Assembly (NCBI GenBank): GCA_030530285.1
Contig: JAUMVD010000018.1
Location: forward strand, 1 to 32,112
Source: Bacillota bacterium
Lineage (GTDB): Bacteria; Bacillota; Clostridia; Peptostreptococcales; Anaerovoracaceae
Direction of reading: 5' to 3'
DNA: 32,112 nt
Part shown: positions 15,644-23,688 of the stretch, in pieces
How the letters are laid out: every line of letters starts with the position of its first letter
Numbering within the stretch: position 1 is the stretch's first letter
Notes under the pieces: generated by a model
Databases searched by the model: none
The model's input: the letters and a program-made list of their open reading frames with translations, nothing else
What the model was told of the DNA's origin: nothing
Translations under genes and position numbers: made by a program

Positions 15644-16951
15644 ATGGCTATTAACATTATTAAAGAAAAATGTATAGGATGCGGACAGTGCTTCAAGAGC
15701 TGCCCTAAGGATGCATTTTATTTCGAACCATATGATGGCAACAAGCTTGGTAAGGTTGCTGCTATCGGCCCAAGCTGCGACTTCTGTAACCAGTGCCTCA
15801 CTTCATGTAGGTTCGGCGCTATCGAAGAAAAGAAGATCGAAGTTCAGGCTGACCTGGGCGACTATAAGCACGTTTGGGTATTCGCAGAACAGAGAGACGG
15901 CAAACTGATGAACGTTGCTCTGGAACTGATCGGCGAAGGTCACAGACTGGCTAAGGAAATCAGCGACGACACACAGGTATGCGCAGTTCTTATCGGTTCA
16001 GAAGAAGACATCACTCCTCTGGTAGATGAATGCTTCGCATATGGCGCAGAAAAGGTTTACAAGATTGCAAGCCCTCTGCTGCAGCACTACACTACAGACG
16101 CATACACTTACGCTCTGAAGGAAGCGATCGACGAGTACAAGCCTGAGATCGTTCTCTACGGCGCAACTCACATTGGACGTGACTTCGCTCCAAGAGTTGC
16201 TGCAAGATGCAACACTGGTCTGACAGCTGACTGTACTAGACTGGACGTTAAGGTTTCAAGCTACATCGAATATGCTAAGAAGAACACAACTCTTGATACT
16301 TCAACTCTGGATCCTAACGATCCATCAACTGGTATCAAGCAGACTCGTCCGGCATTCGGTGGTAACCTGATGGCTACAATCATTTGCCCAAGAACCAGAC
16401 CTCAGATGTCAACAGTTCGTCCTGGCGTAATGCAGAAGAGAGAGCCTGTTGCTGGAGCAACTGGTGAAGTTGTAGACGTTAAGACTACAGTTTCAGAAGA
16501 TGATATCCACATCACGATCAAGGACGTTGTTAAGTCCGCTAAGGAAATGGTATCCCTGACTGACGCTGACATCATCTGCTCAGGCGGAAGAGGACTCGGC
16601 GATGCATCAGGATTCGAACTGATCAAGAAGTTCGCTGACAAGGTTGGCGGAGTTGTTGGTTCATCCCGTGCAGCTGTAGACGCTGGCTGGATCGATCATT
16701 CACACCAGGTTGGACAGACTGGTACTACTGTAAAGCCTAAGATCTACTTCGCTTGCGGTATCTCCGGCGCTATCCAGCACCTGGCAGGAATGCAGACATC
16801 AGACATCATCGTTGCGATCAACAAGGATGCTGATGCTCCTATATTCGAAGTTGCTGACTTCGGTATCGTTGGTGACCTCTACAAGGTAATTCCTGAAATT
16901 ATCGAAGAGTGGGACAACGCTGAAGCTCTGTACGACGCTTCAACAAAATAA
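15644..16951 (+). CDS. etfA: Electron transfer flavoprotein, alpha subunit, with N-terminal 2x[4Fe-4S] ferredoxin domain
   Basis: 435 residues, about 100 longer than a standard EtfA. The extra N-terminal part is a bacterial ferredoxin-like domain with two cluster motifs: Cys10, 13, 16, 20 ([12 protein letters not shown]) and Cys45, 48, 51, 55 ([11 protein letters not shown]). The EtfA core follows ([24 protein letters not shown]) and ends in the FAD-binding domain: [55 protein letters not shown]. The same extended form and the same order (dehydrogenase, EtfB, EtfA) are found in the caffeyl-CoA reductase operon carCDE of Acetobacterium. The added clusters give a possible route for ferredoxin electrons. 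GAAGGAGGAGG precedes ATG 15644. Confidence 0.94.
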   Translation: MAINIIKEKCIGCGQCFKSCPKDAFYFEPYDGNKLGKVAAIGPSCDFCNQCLTSCRFGAIEEKKIEVQADLGDYKHVWVFAEQRDGKLMNVALELIGEGHRLAKEISDDTQVCAVLIGSEEDITPLVDECFAYGAEKVYKIASPLLQHYTTDAYTYALKEAIDEYKPEIVLYGATHIGRDFAPRVAARCNTGLTADCTRLDVKVSSYIEYAKKNTTLDTSTLDPNDPSTGIKQTRPAFGGNLMATIICPRTRPQMSTVRPGVMQKREPVAGATGEVVDVKTTVSEDDIHITIKDVVKSAKEMVSLTDADIICSGGRGLGDASGFELIKKFADKVGGVVGSSRAAVDAGWIDHSHQVGQTGTTVKPKIYFACGISGAIQHLAGMQTSDIIVAINKDADAPIFEVADFGIVGDLYKVIPEIIEEWDNAEALYDASTK

Positions 16952-16998
16952 ACTTATCAACGTTACCTGGTAATCAGTTGAAAGTTCACTTAATTAAT

Positions 16999-17029
16999 AA
17001 AGCGGCGTTCGCATGAACGCCGCTTTTTT
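16999..17029 (+). terminator. Strong intrinsic terminator of the EtfBA operon
   Basis: AAGCGGCGTTC (17000-17010) pairs with GAACGCCGCTT (17015-17025) around a GCAT loop, followed by a run of T (17024-17029). Confidence 0.95.
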
Positions 17030-17035
17030 AATGCA

Positions 17036-17279
17036 GGTGGGGTTTTTATGACAGTGGTTTTTTTCATGTCAGCGGCCCATTGATCCATTATAGTCGCGTT
17101 TTCCACCGATAGCTCAGATATTTGCTTAATCCGGTGTAGTAAATTTGCCAAACCCCACCAGATAGACTCTGAAATAGTCCTGAGAGGTGTAGTTTATCAA
17201 GGATTGTCGTGTCGGTCAGCTTTTGAACTACACCAAAAAAGTCCGCAGCCGGCCTGTTTAAGAAAAATCGGTGGAAAAC
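17036..17279. repeat. Array of short motifs in alternating orientation, non-coding
   Basis: The 315-base gap between the etf terminator and maf has no gene. It holds seven related 8-10 bp motifs of the type AAACyaCACC/GGTGtrGTTT that alternate in direction: GGTGGGGTTT (17036), GTTTTCCACC (17098), GGTGTAGT (17133), AAACCCCACC (17150), GGTGTAGTTT (17186), GAACTACACC (17225) and GGTGGAAAAC (17270). Exact inverted pairs are 17036-17045 with 17150-17159, 17098-17110 with 17267-17279 (13 bp), and 17186-17194 with 17226-17234. Two segments starting at 17103 and 17155 are also imperfect direct repeats (CCACC, GATAG, CTC, then GGTGTAGT). No target-site duplication is evident. Confidence 0.7.
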
Positions 17280-17300
17280 ACCATATTATTACTATATTGC

Positions 17301-17318
17301 TGCAGTCAGTGCAGTCAG
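17301..17318. repeat. Two tandem 9-bp units
   Basis: TGCAGTCAG is repeated twice in tandem just downstream of the maf stop codon, in otherwise featureless A/T-rich sequence. Confidence 0.8.
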
Positions 17319-17344
17319 TGCCGTTAGCATCTAAAGTATACTGT

Positions 17345-17989
17345 TTACTTCAGATATGATTCGACACGGGAGAAGGGGAGTCCGACTACATTGTCGAAGT
17401 CGCCCTCGATGTGATCCACATATTTGCCAAAGGTCCCTTGAATGGCATATCCTCCGGCTTTATCATATGGCTCAGATGTTTTTACATAGTCGAGGAGTTC
17501 ACGATCAGTGAAGTCTTTAAACCAAACTTCGGTGTCCTCATAAAAGGAAATTGTCTCCCAGTCAGATGGCGCAGTTTCACAAACAGATGGCGCAGCCTGA
17601 TGACTGGTACAGCCGGAGTTCCGTAGGCCGAGGCTTCGCAGGATGCAGCAGCCGGTGATGACGTGATGGGATCTGCTGCGCATGCTGGAGAGAGTAGCAA
17701 AAGCTTCGTTCTCGTCAAGAGGCTTACCGATTATTTGCCCGTCTAAGACGACGACGGTGTCTGCCGCAACGATGACTGTGTCATCGGACAAAACGCCTTC
17801 AGAAGCTAAATATGAGTCTCTTACGGCCATAGCCTTTTGCATGGCAAGCGACATGGTCGCTTCCGCAGGGGATGCGCCGGGTGAAATCTCTTCTATAATA
17901 GACGCCGGCATGACGACAGGGTCATAGCCGGCGTTTTTGAACATTTCTATGCGTCTTGGCGACGCGGATGCCAAGATAAGTTTTGTCAT
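17345..17989 (-). CDS. maf: Maf-type nucleoside triphosphate pyrophosphatase
   Basis: 214 residues of the Maf/HAM1-like family, which hydrolyses (d)NTPs, often modified or UTP/dTTP, to the monophosphate as a house-cleaning enzyme. Motifs: LILASASPRRIEMFKNAGY at the N-terminus, catalytic Asp77 in VAADTVVVLDG, GKPLDENEAFATL, EPYDKAGGYAIQG and the C-terminal EGDFDNVVGLPFSR. AAGGAG before the ATG at 17989 sets the start; the open frame extending to 18277 is a shadow of the PBP gene. Between residues 120 and 146, where most Maf proteins have a short loop, there is an insertion containing a 7-residue tandem duplication (APSVCET, APSDWET). The gene follows the PBP gene by 40 bases. Confidence 0.9.
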   Translation of the reverse strand: MTKLILASASPRRIEMFKNAGYDPVVMPASIIEEISPGASPAEATMSLAMQKAMAVRDSYLASEGVLSDDTVIVAADTVVVLDGQIIGKPLDENEAFATLSSMRSRSHHVITGCCILRSLGLRNSGCTSHQAAPSVCETAPSDWETISFYEDTEVWFKDFTDRELLDYVKTSEPYDKAGGYAIQGTFGKYVDHIEGDFDNVVGLPFSRVESYLK

Positions 17990-18029
17990 CAACAGCTCCT
18001 TATCGTACCGATTATGTCGAGGCAGCCAA

Positions 18030-21000
18030 CTATTCCGAAGATGACTGCGATGGAGTATCCGAATGCTGCGTCGGTGATGTCGGCGAAGTCGGTGACGTCT
18101 CTGATGAAGACGGTGTCGTTGGCGAAGTCTCTGATGAAGACGGTTCCGCTGATGATGAAGACGACGATGAAGATTCATCGGTCTTGTCTTTCGTATGTTT
18201 CCTCTTGCCCGTCTTAGAGTATGTGCCGTCGATGTAATACTCGCCGCCAACGCTGATGACATTAGACGGTTTGTCAAAGAAGTTCGCTCTCGGCAGGTCA
18301 GCGCAAACGCGTCCCATGATGGCGGACCAGAACTGCGCGGACTTGTAACTGTAGTCAGATACGGTCATGTTGATGTCGTTGCCCATCCACAGTGCCATGG
18401 TGTACTGAGGAGTGAATCCCGAGAACCAGATATCGTACTTGTTACTGGTTGTACCAGTCTTGCCGCCTACAGGCTGTGAGCTGATGGCAGCGCCTCCGGC
18501 GATACCGTTGGTTACAACTGTTCTGAGTACGTCAGTCATGATCCAGGCGACGCCTTTATCATATACCTGTGTTTCTTCAGCCTGCTGCTCGAAGATGATG
18601 TCATCGTTCGTATCGAGGACTTTGGTATAGAATATTGGCGACTTGTATACTCCGCCGTTAGGGAAGGTAGCGTAAGCCGCAGTTTCCTCCAGCGGTGATA
18701 TGCCGTTTGTGAGTCCGCCCAGGGACAGGGCTGCAGGGTTCAGGTCGTTTTCGTCATCCAGTGTCGTGATGCCGACCTTCTTAAGCATATTCATGGAATA
18801 CTCTGCGCCTTCGTTTCTCTCGATCTGGCGGAATGTCTTATATGAGCATACGTTCAGTGACTTCTGAACCGCTTCTCTCATCGTTACGTCACCATGATAT
18901 CCATGGTCATCATTGACAGGCCAGTCTTTGCCATCGACCTTAACTGTTCCCTGACGGCCGTCGTTAATGACACTTCCGGCGGTCAGATATTTGCCCCAGT
19001 TGCTTCCTTCACTGGTGTCCAGATTCATCGTTTCTTTTTCTTCGTGATATTCATATCCCATCTGGATGGCAGGGCCATATACAGCGATCGGCTTGATTGA
19101 GGATCCAGGCTGTCTAGGATTTACCGCTCTGTTGTAGAGCTGTTTGCCTGTAGCGCCTCTGCCGCCCATCATAGCCTTGATTTCGCCGGTAGCGTTCTCC
19201 ATGATTACGGCTGCCGCCTGAGGCTGTCTGACTTCCTGCTTCAGGGTGTAGTTTTCATCGTTTACGAGCATCTGGCCGTCGGAGCCCTTCTTAAAGAACT
19301 CCGGATAGTCCGTGAAGAACTGGGCGGAAATTTTACAGTTTCCTTTGTCCGTCAGGCTCTTATATCCCTGCGGGATGGAGAGGGCACCGCTCTCGATGAA
19401 GTAGAGGATACCATCTGCGTTCTTCTTATACATCCCTTTGAATTCGACGCTGATATCAGGACTTCCGCCGACTTCTATTTCATAGAAGTTCAGCCGTTTG
19501 CTCTTGTAGAGAGTCATGCTTCCATCGTCATTCATCTTATAGTCGCCGGACTTCAGGAAGAACTGATCCTTGCCATTGAAGTAATTGCCATAGCTTCTTG
19601 CCAGGATAACGCCATTGTCGCCGACGATATCGTTATCCGCATTGGTATTGGCATAGGAGATGGAAGTATAGTTATCATTATCCTTGAATTCTTCTTCCAT
19701 GATCTTCTGAACCCTGGAATCCATCGTCGTGTAGATCTTAAGGCCTTTGGTGTAGATCATGGTCTCAGCTTCGGATTCACTGCATCCGTACTCGGATACG
19801 ATCTGATCCTTCAGCTGTTCAAGGGCATAATCCGTGAAGTATGAGGAAGTGCTGGCATCCGCGCCTGTACCGATCTTAATGTCATCCTTCAGATCCACAG
19901 CCAGAGCGGCGTCGCGTTCTTCCTTAGTGATATGTTCTTTTTTGAGTTTGCCTGTTTTGCGATCCTTGGCCGTGAAGCCTTCGTACATCTTATTGATGAC
20001 CATGTCACGTCTGTCTTTGGTCAGATCGCCGTTGTACAGATATGTTACGGACGGCGTCTTCTTGATCACAGGCAGTGAAGTGTTGGTGTTATAGTAGTCG
20101 GAATAAACCAGAGCGTAAGTGTCCGGGGACTGAGGCAGGGCAGCCAAAGCCGCGCATTCCTCCAGACTGAGTTCCTCTGCGCTCTTTGAGAAGTAGGACT
20201 GGGCTGCAGTCTCTACGCCGTAGGAGTTGAATCCCAGATATATCGTGTTGAGATATGCCTCCATGATCTGTTCTTTGGTGAGATCCTTTTCCAGAACAAT
20301 GGTACAGTACATCTCGGATATCTTACGGGTCAGGGAACGCTGACTCTTGATTTCGGACAGATATACGTTTCTGGCCAGCTGCTGGGTGACGGTACTGGTA
20401 CCGCTGATTTCGCCGCCGCCGAATACGCTCTCCTTAATGGCGCCCACCATTCTGATGAAGTTGAAGCCGTTATGCTTCCAGAACTTCTGGTCTTCCAGCG
20501 AAACGATGGCGTTGACCATATTCTCAGGAATGTCCTTATACTGGATGATGGATCGGTTGCCATCTGAGAAATACAGATTTTCGATTTCCTTGCCTTTGGT
20601 GTCGTACATTACCGAACGCTGATTGATCTGCGCGTAGATGTTGTCCGTATCGATGGCAGGAGCTTTGAGGAACAGGAATCCGACAAACAATCCCACCGCC
20701 AGAACACAAACAAAACCGAGGATCCAAATGGTATTGATGACTTTCCTCAGTGTTGTTTCCGGCTTCTTGTTCCGTACAGGTTTAACGTGTATTGACTTCA
20801 AAGCCGCATCCGTTACGGAATTTGTTTTCGCCATGGTCTTAGAGCCCATAGACTTCAGCTTACCGGCTTTTTCGCTCTTTGGTTTTGCAGCCTTCGGCGC
20901 CTTTTCTTTCTTTGGCGACCTGGACTTTTTCTTGGCGTTCCTCTTTGAACGATTTGCCTTGACTTCAGTCTTGCCGCGGTAATCCTTGCTGGATCCGTAG

Positions 21001-21119
21001 TAGAACTCATTGTCGTCGCTTCGTTCAGTTGGCACCTTGTTTTTATGAGTATCTGTTATATCGTCGAACTTGGCGAAAAACTCGTCATCGCGATTTCTGG
21101 GATTCTTATTATCAGACAA
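18030..21119 (-). CDS. Class A penicillin-binding protein (PBP1A-like) with Ser/Thr/Pro-rich tail
   Basis: 1029 residues, a bifunctional peptidoglycan glycosyltransferase/transpeptidase. A long basic cytoplasmic N-terminus (about 1-125) precedes a membrane helix (about 129-151). The GT51 domain shows SLEDQKFWKHNGF (Glu209) and SGTSTVTQQLARN. The transpeptidase domain shows PGSSIKP (SxxK), SLN (SxN) and GGKTGTTS (KTG). A sizeable insertion (about 150 residues) lies between the two domains. The C-terminus is a Ser/Thr/Pro-rich tail of about 50 residues. The start is TTG at 21119, eight bases after GGAGG; an in-frame ATG at 21206 lies upstream of the promoter -10 and is rejected. maf follows in the same direction. 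Confidence 0.93.
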   Translation of the reverse strand: MSDNKNPRNRDDEFFAKFDDITDTHKNKVPTERSDDNEFYYGSSKDYRGKTEVKANRSKRNAKKKSRSPKKEKAPKAAKPKSEKAGKLKSMGSKTMAKTNSVTDAALKSIHVKPVRNKKPETTLRKVINTIWILGFVCVLAVGLFVGFLFLKAPAIDTDNIYAQINQRSVMYDTKGKEIENLYFSDGNRSIIQYKDIPENMVNAIVSLEDQKFWKHNGFNFIRMVGAIKESVFGGGEISGTSTVTQQLARNVYLSEIKSQRSLTRKISEMYCTIVLEKDLTKEQIMEAYLNTIYLGFNSYGVETAAQSYFSKSAEELSLEECAALAALPQSPDTYALVYSDYYNTNTSLPVIKKTPSVTYLYNGDLTKDRRDMVINKMYEGFTAKDRKTGKLKKEHITKEERDAALAVDLKDDIKIGTGADASTSSYFTDYALEQLKDQIVSEYGCSESEAETMIYTKGLKIYTTMDSRVQKIMEEEFKDNDNYTSISYANTNADNDIVGDNGVILARSYGNYFNGKDQFFLKSGDYKMNDDGSMTLYKSKRLNFYEIEVGGSPDISVEFKGMYKKNADGILYFIESGALSIPQGYKSLTDKGNCKISAQFFTDYPEFFKKGSDGQMLVNDENYTLKQEVRQPQAAAVIMENATGEIKAMMGGRGATGKQLYNRAVNPRQPGSSIKPIAVYGPAIQMGYEYHEEKETMNLDTSEGSNWGKYLTAGSVINDGRQGTVKVDGKDWPVNDDHGYHGDVTMREAVQKSLNVCSYKTFRQIERNEGAEYSMNMLKKVGITTLDDENDLNPAALSLGGLTNGISPLEETAAYATFPNGGVYKSPIFYTKVLDTNDDIIFEQQAEETQVYDKGVAWIMTDVLRTVVTNGIAGGAAISSQPVGGKTGTTSNKYDIWFSGFTPQYTMALWMGNDINMTVSDYSYKSAQFWSAIMGRVCADLPRANFFDKPSNVISVGGEYYIDGTYSKTGKRKHTKDKTDESSSSSSSSAEPSSSETSPTTPSSSETSPTSPTSPTQHSDTPSQSSSE
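18097..18144 (-). repeat. 30-bp tandem repeat in the PBP tail
   Basis: The 18-mer GTCTCTGATGAAGACGGT (plus-strand reading) occurs at 18097-18114 and again at 18127-18144. It encodes repeated SSETSPT-type peptide in the Ser/Thr/Pro tail of the penicillin-binding protein. Confidence 0.85.
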
Positions 21120-21158
21120 AATTCGATCCTCCAATTCCAAGTAATAAACGTACAACGT

Positions 21159-21187
21159 ATTATACCATAAATAAGAGGCAAATAAAA
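21159..21187 (-). promoter_or_regulatory. Promoter of the PBP-maf unit
   Basis: On the minus strand an extended -10, TGGTATAAT, with the hexamer at 21164-21159; the -35 position (TTTTAT, 17-bp spacer) is weak. It lies 40 bases before the TTG start and rules out the upstream ATG at 21206. Confidence 0.6.
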
Positions 21188-21199
21188 CACAATAAGCAA

Positions 21200-21228
21200 T
21201 TGTCAAAAAATGGAAATTGATGTAAAAT
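21200..21228 (+). promoter_or_regulatory. comEC promoter
   Basis: TTGTCA (21200-21205), a 17-bp spacer and TAAAAT (21223-21228). The -10 overlaps the ATG at 21227, which therefore cannot be the start, and favours the ATG at 21254. It is divergent from the PBP promoter, with the two elements about 35 bases apart. Confidence 0.6.
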
Positions 21229-21253
21229 GTCCATAATCAAGGGGGTATGGGGC

Positions 21254-23656
21254 ATGATGATACGCAGACCGTTGCTTTATGTGGCTGCGGGGTATTCCGC
21301 GGCCGTTTTTATCACTTATCATGAAGGGCTCATCATCGGCGCGTCGGTGTGTCTGGCCCTGTTCATAACAACACTGGCGATCCGAGATCCAGACAGGGCG
21401 CTGGCTATTTTATGCATCTCCTTTATCGCAGGAACCGCGGCTTTTGCTTATTGTGACAACGCCTCTGATCCGCTCTATGAGAAGGCGCTGTCGGATCCGG
21501 GAGCGCATACGCATCTCAGTGGGAAGCTGTTAAAACTTGAGCGAAGGACCAGTGATGCGGGGGAGACGTCTTTTCGCATGACCGTCAGCGTGAAGGCAAG
21601 CGAAGGCGTGTTTTCAAGCAAAAGCCGCGTTCTCGCAAATTACTATGGCCAGGAGGATCTGGCAGATGAGGTGGTTCCCGGATGTCTGGTGGAGCTAGGC
21701 TGCAGTCTGGACCTGCCGGAGGGCCGGCGCAATCCCGGCTGTTTCGACCAAAGGCTCTATCTCAGGACGCAGGGCATACGCACAGTTGCAGTTGCGGACA
21801 GCGTCCGAAGGGCAGATCCCGGAAGTCAAAGCTTCGTAGCCCGCTTGATTGGAGCGCTTACAGAACGTCTGTATCTCTTTCGGCAAGGCTTTGCCGGCAG
21901 ACTCGCCCGCGACGCCGGAGAGGGCACCGCGGCCATGATGCAGGCCATACTGTTCGGAGATAAGAGTGAGCTGGATGAACAGACGCTGGAGAACTTCCAA
22001 AAAAACGGGACCGCCCACATACTTGCGGTAAGCGGCCTGCATATCGGGATGATCTACGGATTTTTGCTTAAGATATATGATCTCCTTGGCAAAGTCTTCG
22101 GTCTGGGCAGGCGGGGCTGGGGTTTTCTGAGCTTTACCGCGCTATTCTTTCTCTGTTATATGATACTGGCGTCCTTTTCGCCGTCGGTGGTGCGGGCGGT
22201 ATGCATGGTGCTGCTTCACGCTTACGCGAAGATCAAAGGCCTGAGATATGACCTGGCCAGCGCCGCGTTTTTCATATTCCTGCTGGTTCTGGTCAGAAAT
22301 CCATATATGCTGTTCAATACGGGATTTCAGATGAGTTTTCTGGCGGTGCTGAGCATGAGCCTGGTGCTGCCGTATCTGAAACGCGTGTACTCCGGGGTAT
22401 TCCTGGCAAGCCTTGCCGTGCAGATCGGCCTCGGACCGTTCATTCTGTATCAGTTCAATTGTTTCTCGCTTCTGGCTGTTTTGATCAACGTTCCGGTCAT
22501 CATGCTGACCGGCGTTTTGGTTCCCGCGGGGCTTTGCTGCGCCTTCCTGCCTGTTCTGACAGGACCGGTACGCCTCATGTGCGATGCGCTGCGGTATTTC
22601 AACGAGATGACCGCTGTGGACGGAGTGACGACGTTCACCATCGCAAGTCCCGATGTAAGGCTGATCATGCTGTATTATCTGCATTTGCTGTGCCTGGCGT
22701 CCGAAGCAGGGCGGCTGAGACTGATCAGGGCCCGCAGCAAAAAGAAATACGTTGCCGGCGCCATCGCCTTTGCATTGGCAGTATCCCTGGCATTTGGGAA
22801 TATGTGCGGCGGCGGATTCGACAGGCCGGAAATCACCTTCGTAGACGTGGGGCAGGGGGACTGCATGTGCATCCGGCATCGGGACGGTCTGTTTGATACT
22901 TCCGTTTATCTGATCGATGGAGGCGGCAGCGTGCGATACAACCTGGGAAAGAAAACATTGAAGCCGTATCTGCTGAAGAATGGCATGGATCACGTGGATA
23001 TCGCCTTCGCGACGCATTTGCATACGGATCATTATCTCGGCATCTGTCAGCTGGCCCGGGAGGGAATGGTGGACCGGTTATGCGTCTATGACGGCAACAG
23101 GCTGCGGGAGGATGAAATCTGTAAGGAAACCGGGCTTTCCCCATCGCAGATCACATATCTGAGCGCTGGTGACAGCCTGGATCTGGGAGAGGATTTGAGG
23201 ATCGAGGCGCTGTGGCCGCTGGCGAAAACAGATTCAGAATACAGCAGGCTCATTGCGGATGAGACGAACGAAAACGACATGAGTTTACTCTTCAAAGTGA
23301 CCTGCGAAGGAGTCAGTATGCTGGCAACCGGTGACATGGATGAAAACGGCGAGAAGGTAGTAATTGCAATGCATCAGGCAGATCCGCAAACCCTTCGCGC
23401 GGACATTCTCAAGGTGGGACACCACGGCAGCAAGTACAGCACAAGTGACATATTTCTTGATTATGTCAACCCCAAAACCTCCGTGATTCAAGTGGGAAAA
23501 AACAACACCTACGGACATCCGACGCCTGAAACCCTGGCGCGGCTCACCGGCCGCGGCATCCCGGTTTACCGAACCGATCTGTCCGGCGCCATCGGAATCG
23601 ATGTGTCAGACAGAAACACTTCCTTTGACATTTCTACAATATTTGATATAGAATAA
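21254..23656 (+). CDS. comEC: ComEC/Rec2 family DNA-uptake channel protein
   Basis: About 800 residues. The N-terminus is hydrophobic (LLYVAAGYSAAVFITYHEGLIIGASVCLALF), followed by an OB-like region, then the polytopic Competence domain (NGTAHILAVSGLHIGMIYGFLL is its diagnostic block) and a C-terminal metallo-beta-lactamase-fold domain with FVDVGQGDCMCI near 530, FATHLHTDHYLGI near 585 and KVGHHGSKYSTS. ComEC carries single-stranded DNA across the membrane during transformation; the C-terminal domain may be the nuclease. AAGGGGG eight bases before ATG 21254 and the promoter position decide the start over ATG 21227. No comEA is adjacent. The stop lies in a hairpin at 23655-23673. Confidence 0.93.
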   Translation: MMIRRPLLYVAAGYSAAVFITYHEGLIIGASVCLALFITTLAIRDPDRALAILCISFIAGTAAFAYCDNASDPLYEKALSDPGAHTHLSGKLLKLERRTSDAGETSFRMTVSVKASEGVFSSKSRVLANYYGQEDLADEVVPGCLVELGCSLDLPEGRRNPGCFDQRLYLRTQGIRTVAVADSVRRADPGSQSFVARLIGALTERLYLFRQGFAGRLARDAGEGTAAMMQAILFGDKSELDEQTLENFQKNGTAHILAVSGLHIGMIYGFLLKIYDLLGKVFGLGRRGWGFLSFTALFFLCYMILASFSPSVVRAVCMVLLHAYAKIKGLRYDLASAAFFIFLLVLVRNPYMLFNTGFQMSFLAVLSMSLVLPYLKRVYSGVFLASLAVQIGLGPFILYQFNCFSLLAVLINVPVIMLTGVLVPAGLCCAFLPVLTGPVRLMCDALRYFNEMTAVDGVTTFTIASPDVRLIMLYYLHLLCLASEAGRLRLIRARSKKKYVAGAIAFALAVSLAFGNMCGGGFDRPEITFVDVGQGDCMCIRHRDGLFDTSVYLIDGGGSVRYNLGKKTLKPYLLKNGMDHVDIAFATHLHTDHYLGICQLAREGMVDRLCVYDGNRLREDEICKETGLSPSQITYLSAGDSLDLGEDLRIEALWPLAKTDSEYSRLIADETNENDMSLLFKVTCEGVSMLATGDMDENGEKVVIAMHQADPQTLRADILKVGHHGSKYSTSDIFLDYVNPKTSVIQVGKNNTYGHPTPETLARLTGRGIPVYRTDLSGAIGIDVSDRNTSFDISTIFDIE
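23625..23652 (+). promoter_or_regulatory. Promoter of the secreted protease gene
   Basis: TTGACA (23625-23630), a 16-bp spacer and an extended -10 TGATATAGA (23644-23652), inside the last codons of comEC. Confidence 0.6.
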
Positions 23657-23673
23657 TCGTAAGACATACGATT
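23655..23673 (+). other. Hairpin at the 5' end of the protease transcript
   Basis: AATCGTA (23655-23661) pairs perfectly with TACGATT (23667-23673) around a 5-nt loop. There is no T tract, so it is not a terminator. The predicted transcription start is near 23660, so the stem would sit at the very 5' end or be partly cut off. The protease ribosome site begins right after it. Confidence 0.5.
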
Positions 23674-23688
23674 GAGGAGCATTAATTT

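Noticed and set aside
17036-17279. CRISPR array
   Set aside because: Motifs alternate in orientation, are only 8-13 bp and have unequal spacing; there are no uniform repeats or spacers and no cas genes.
17990-18277. Arg/His-rich N-terminal extension of Maf
   Set aside because: It is the frame-shifted reading of the Ser/Thr/Pro tail of the PBP gene; AAGGAG before 17989 marks the true start.
21120-21206. 29-residue extension of the PBP from ATG 21206
   Set aside because: The -10 element and a GGAGG site with TTG 21119 lie downstream of it.
22142-23032. 296-residue minus-strand open frame
   Set aside because: Antisense to comEC, Gln/His-rich, no start signals.
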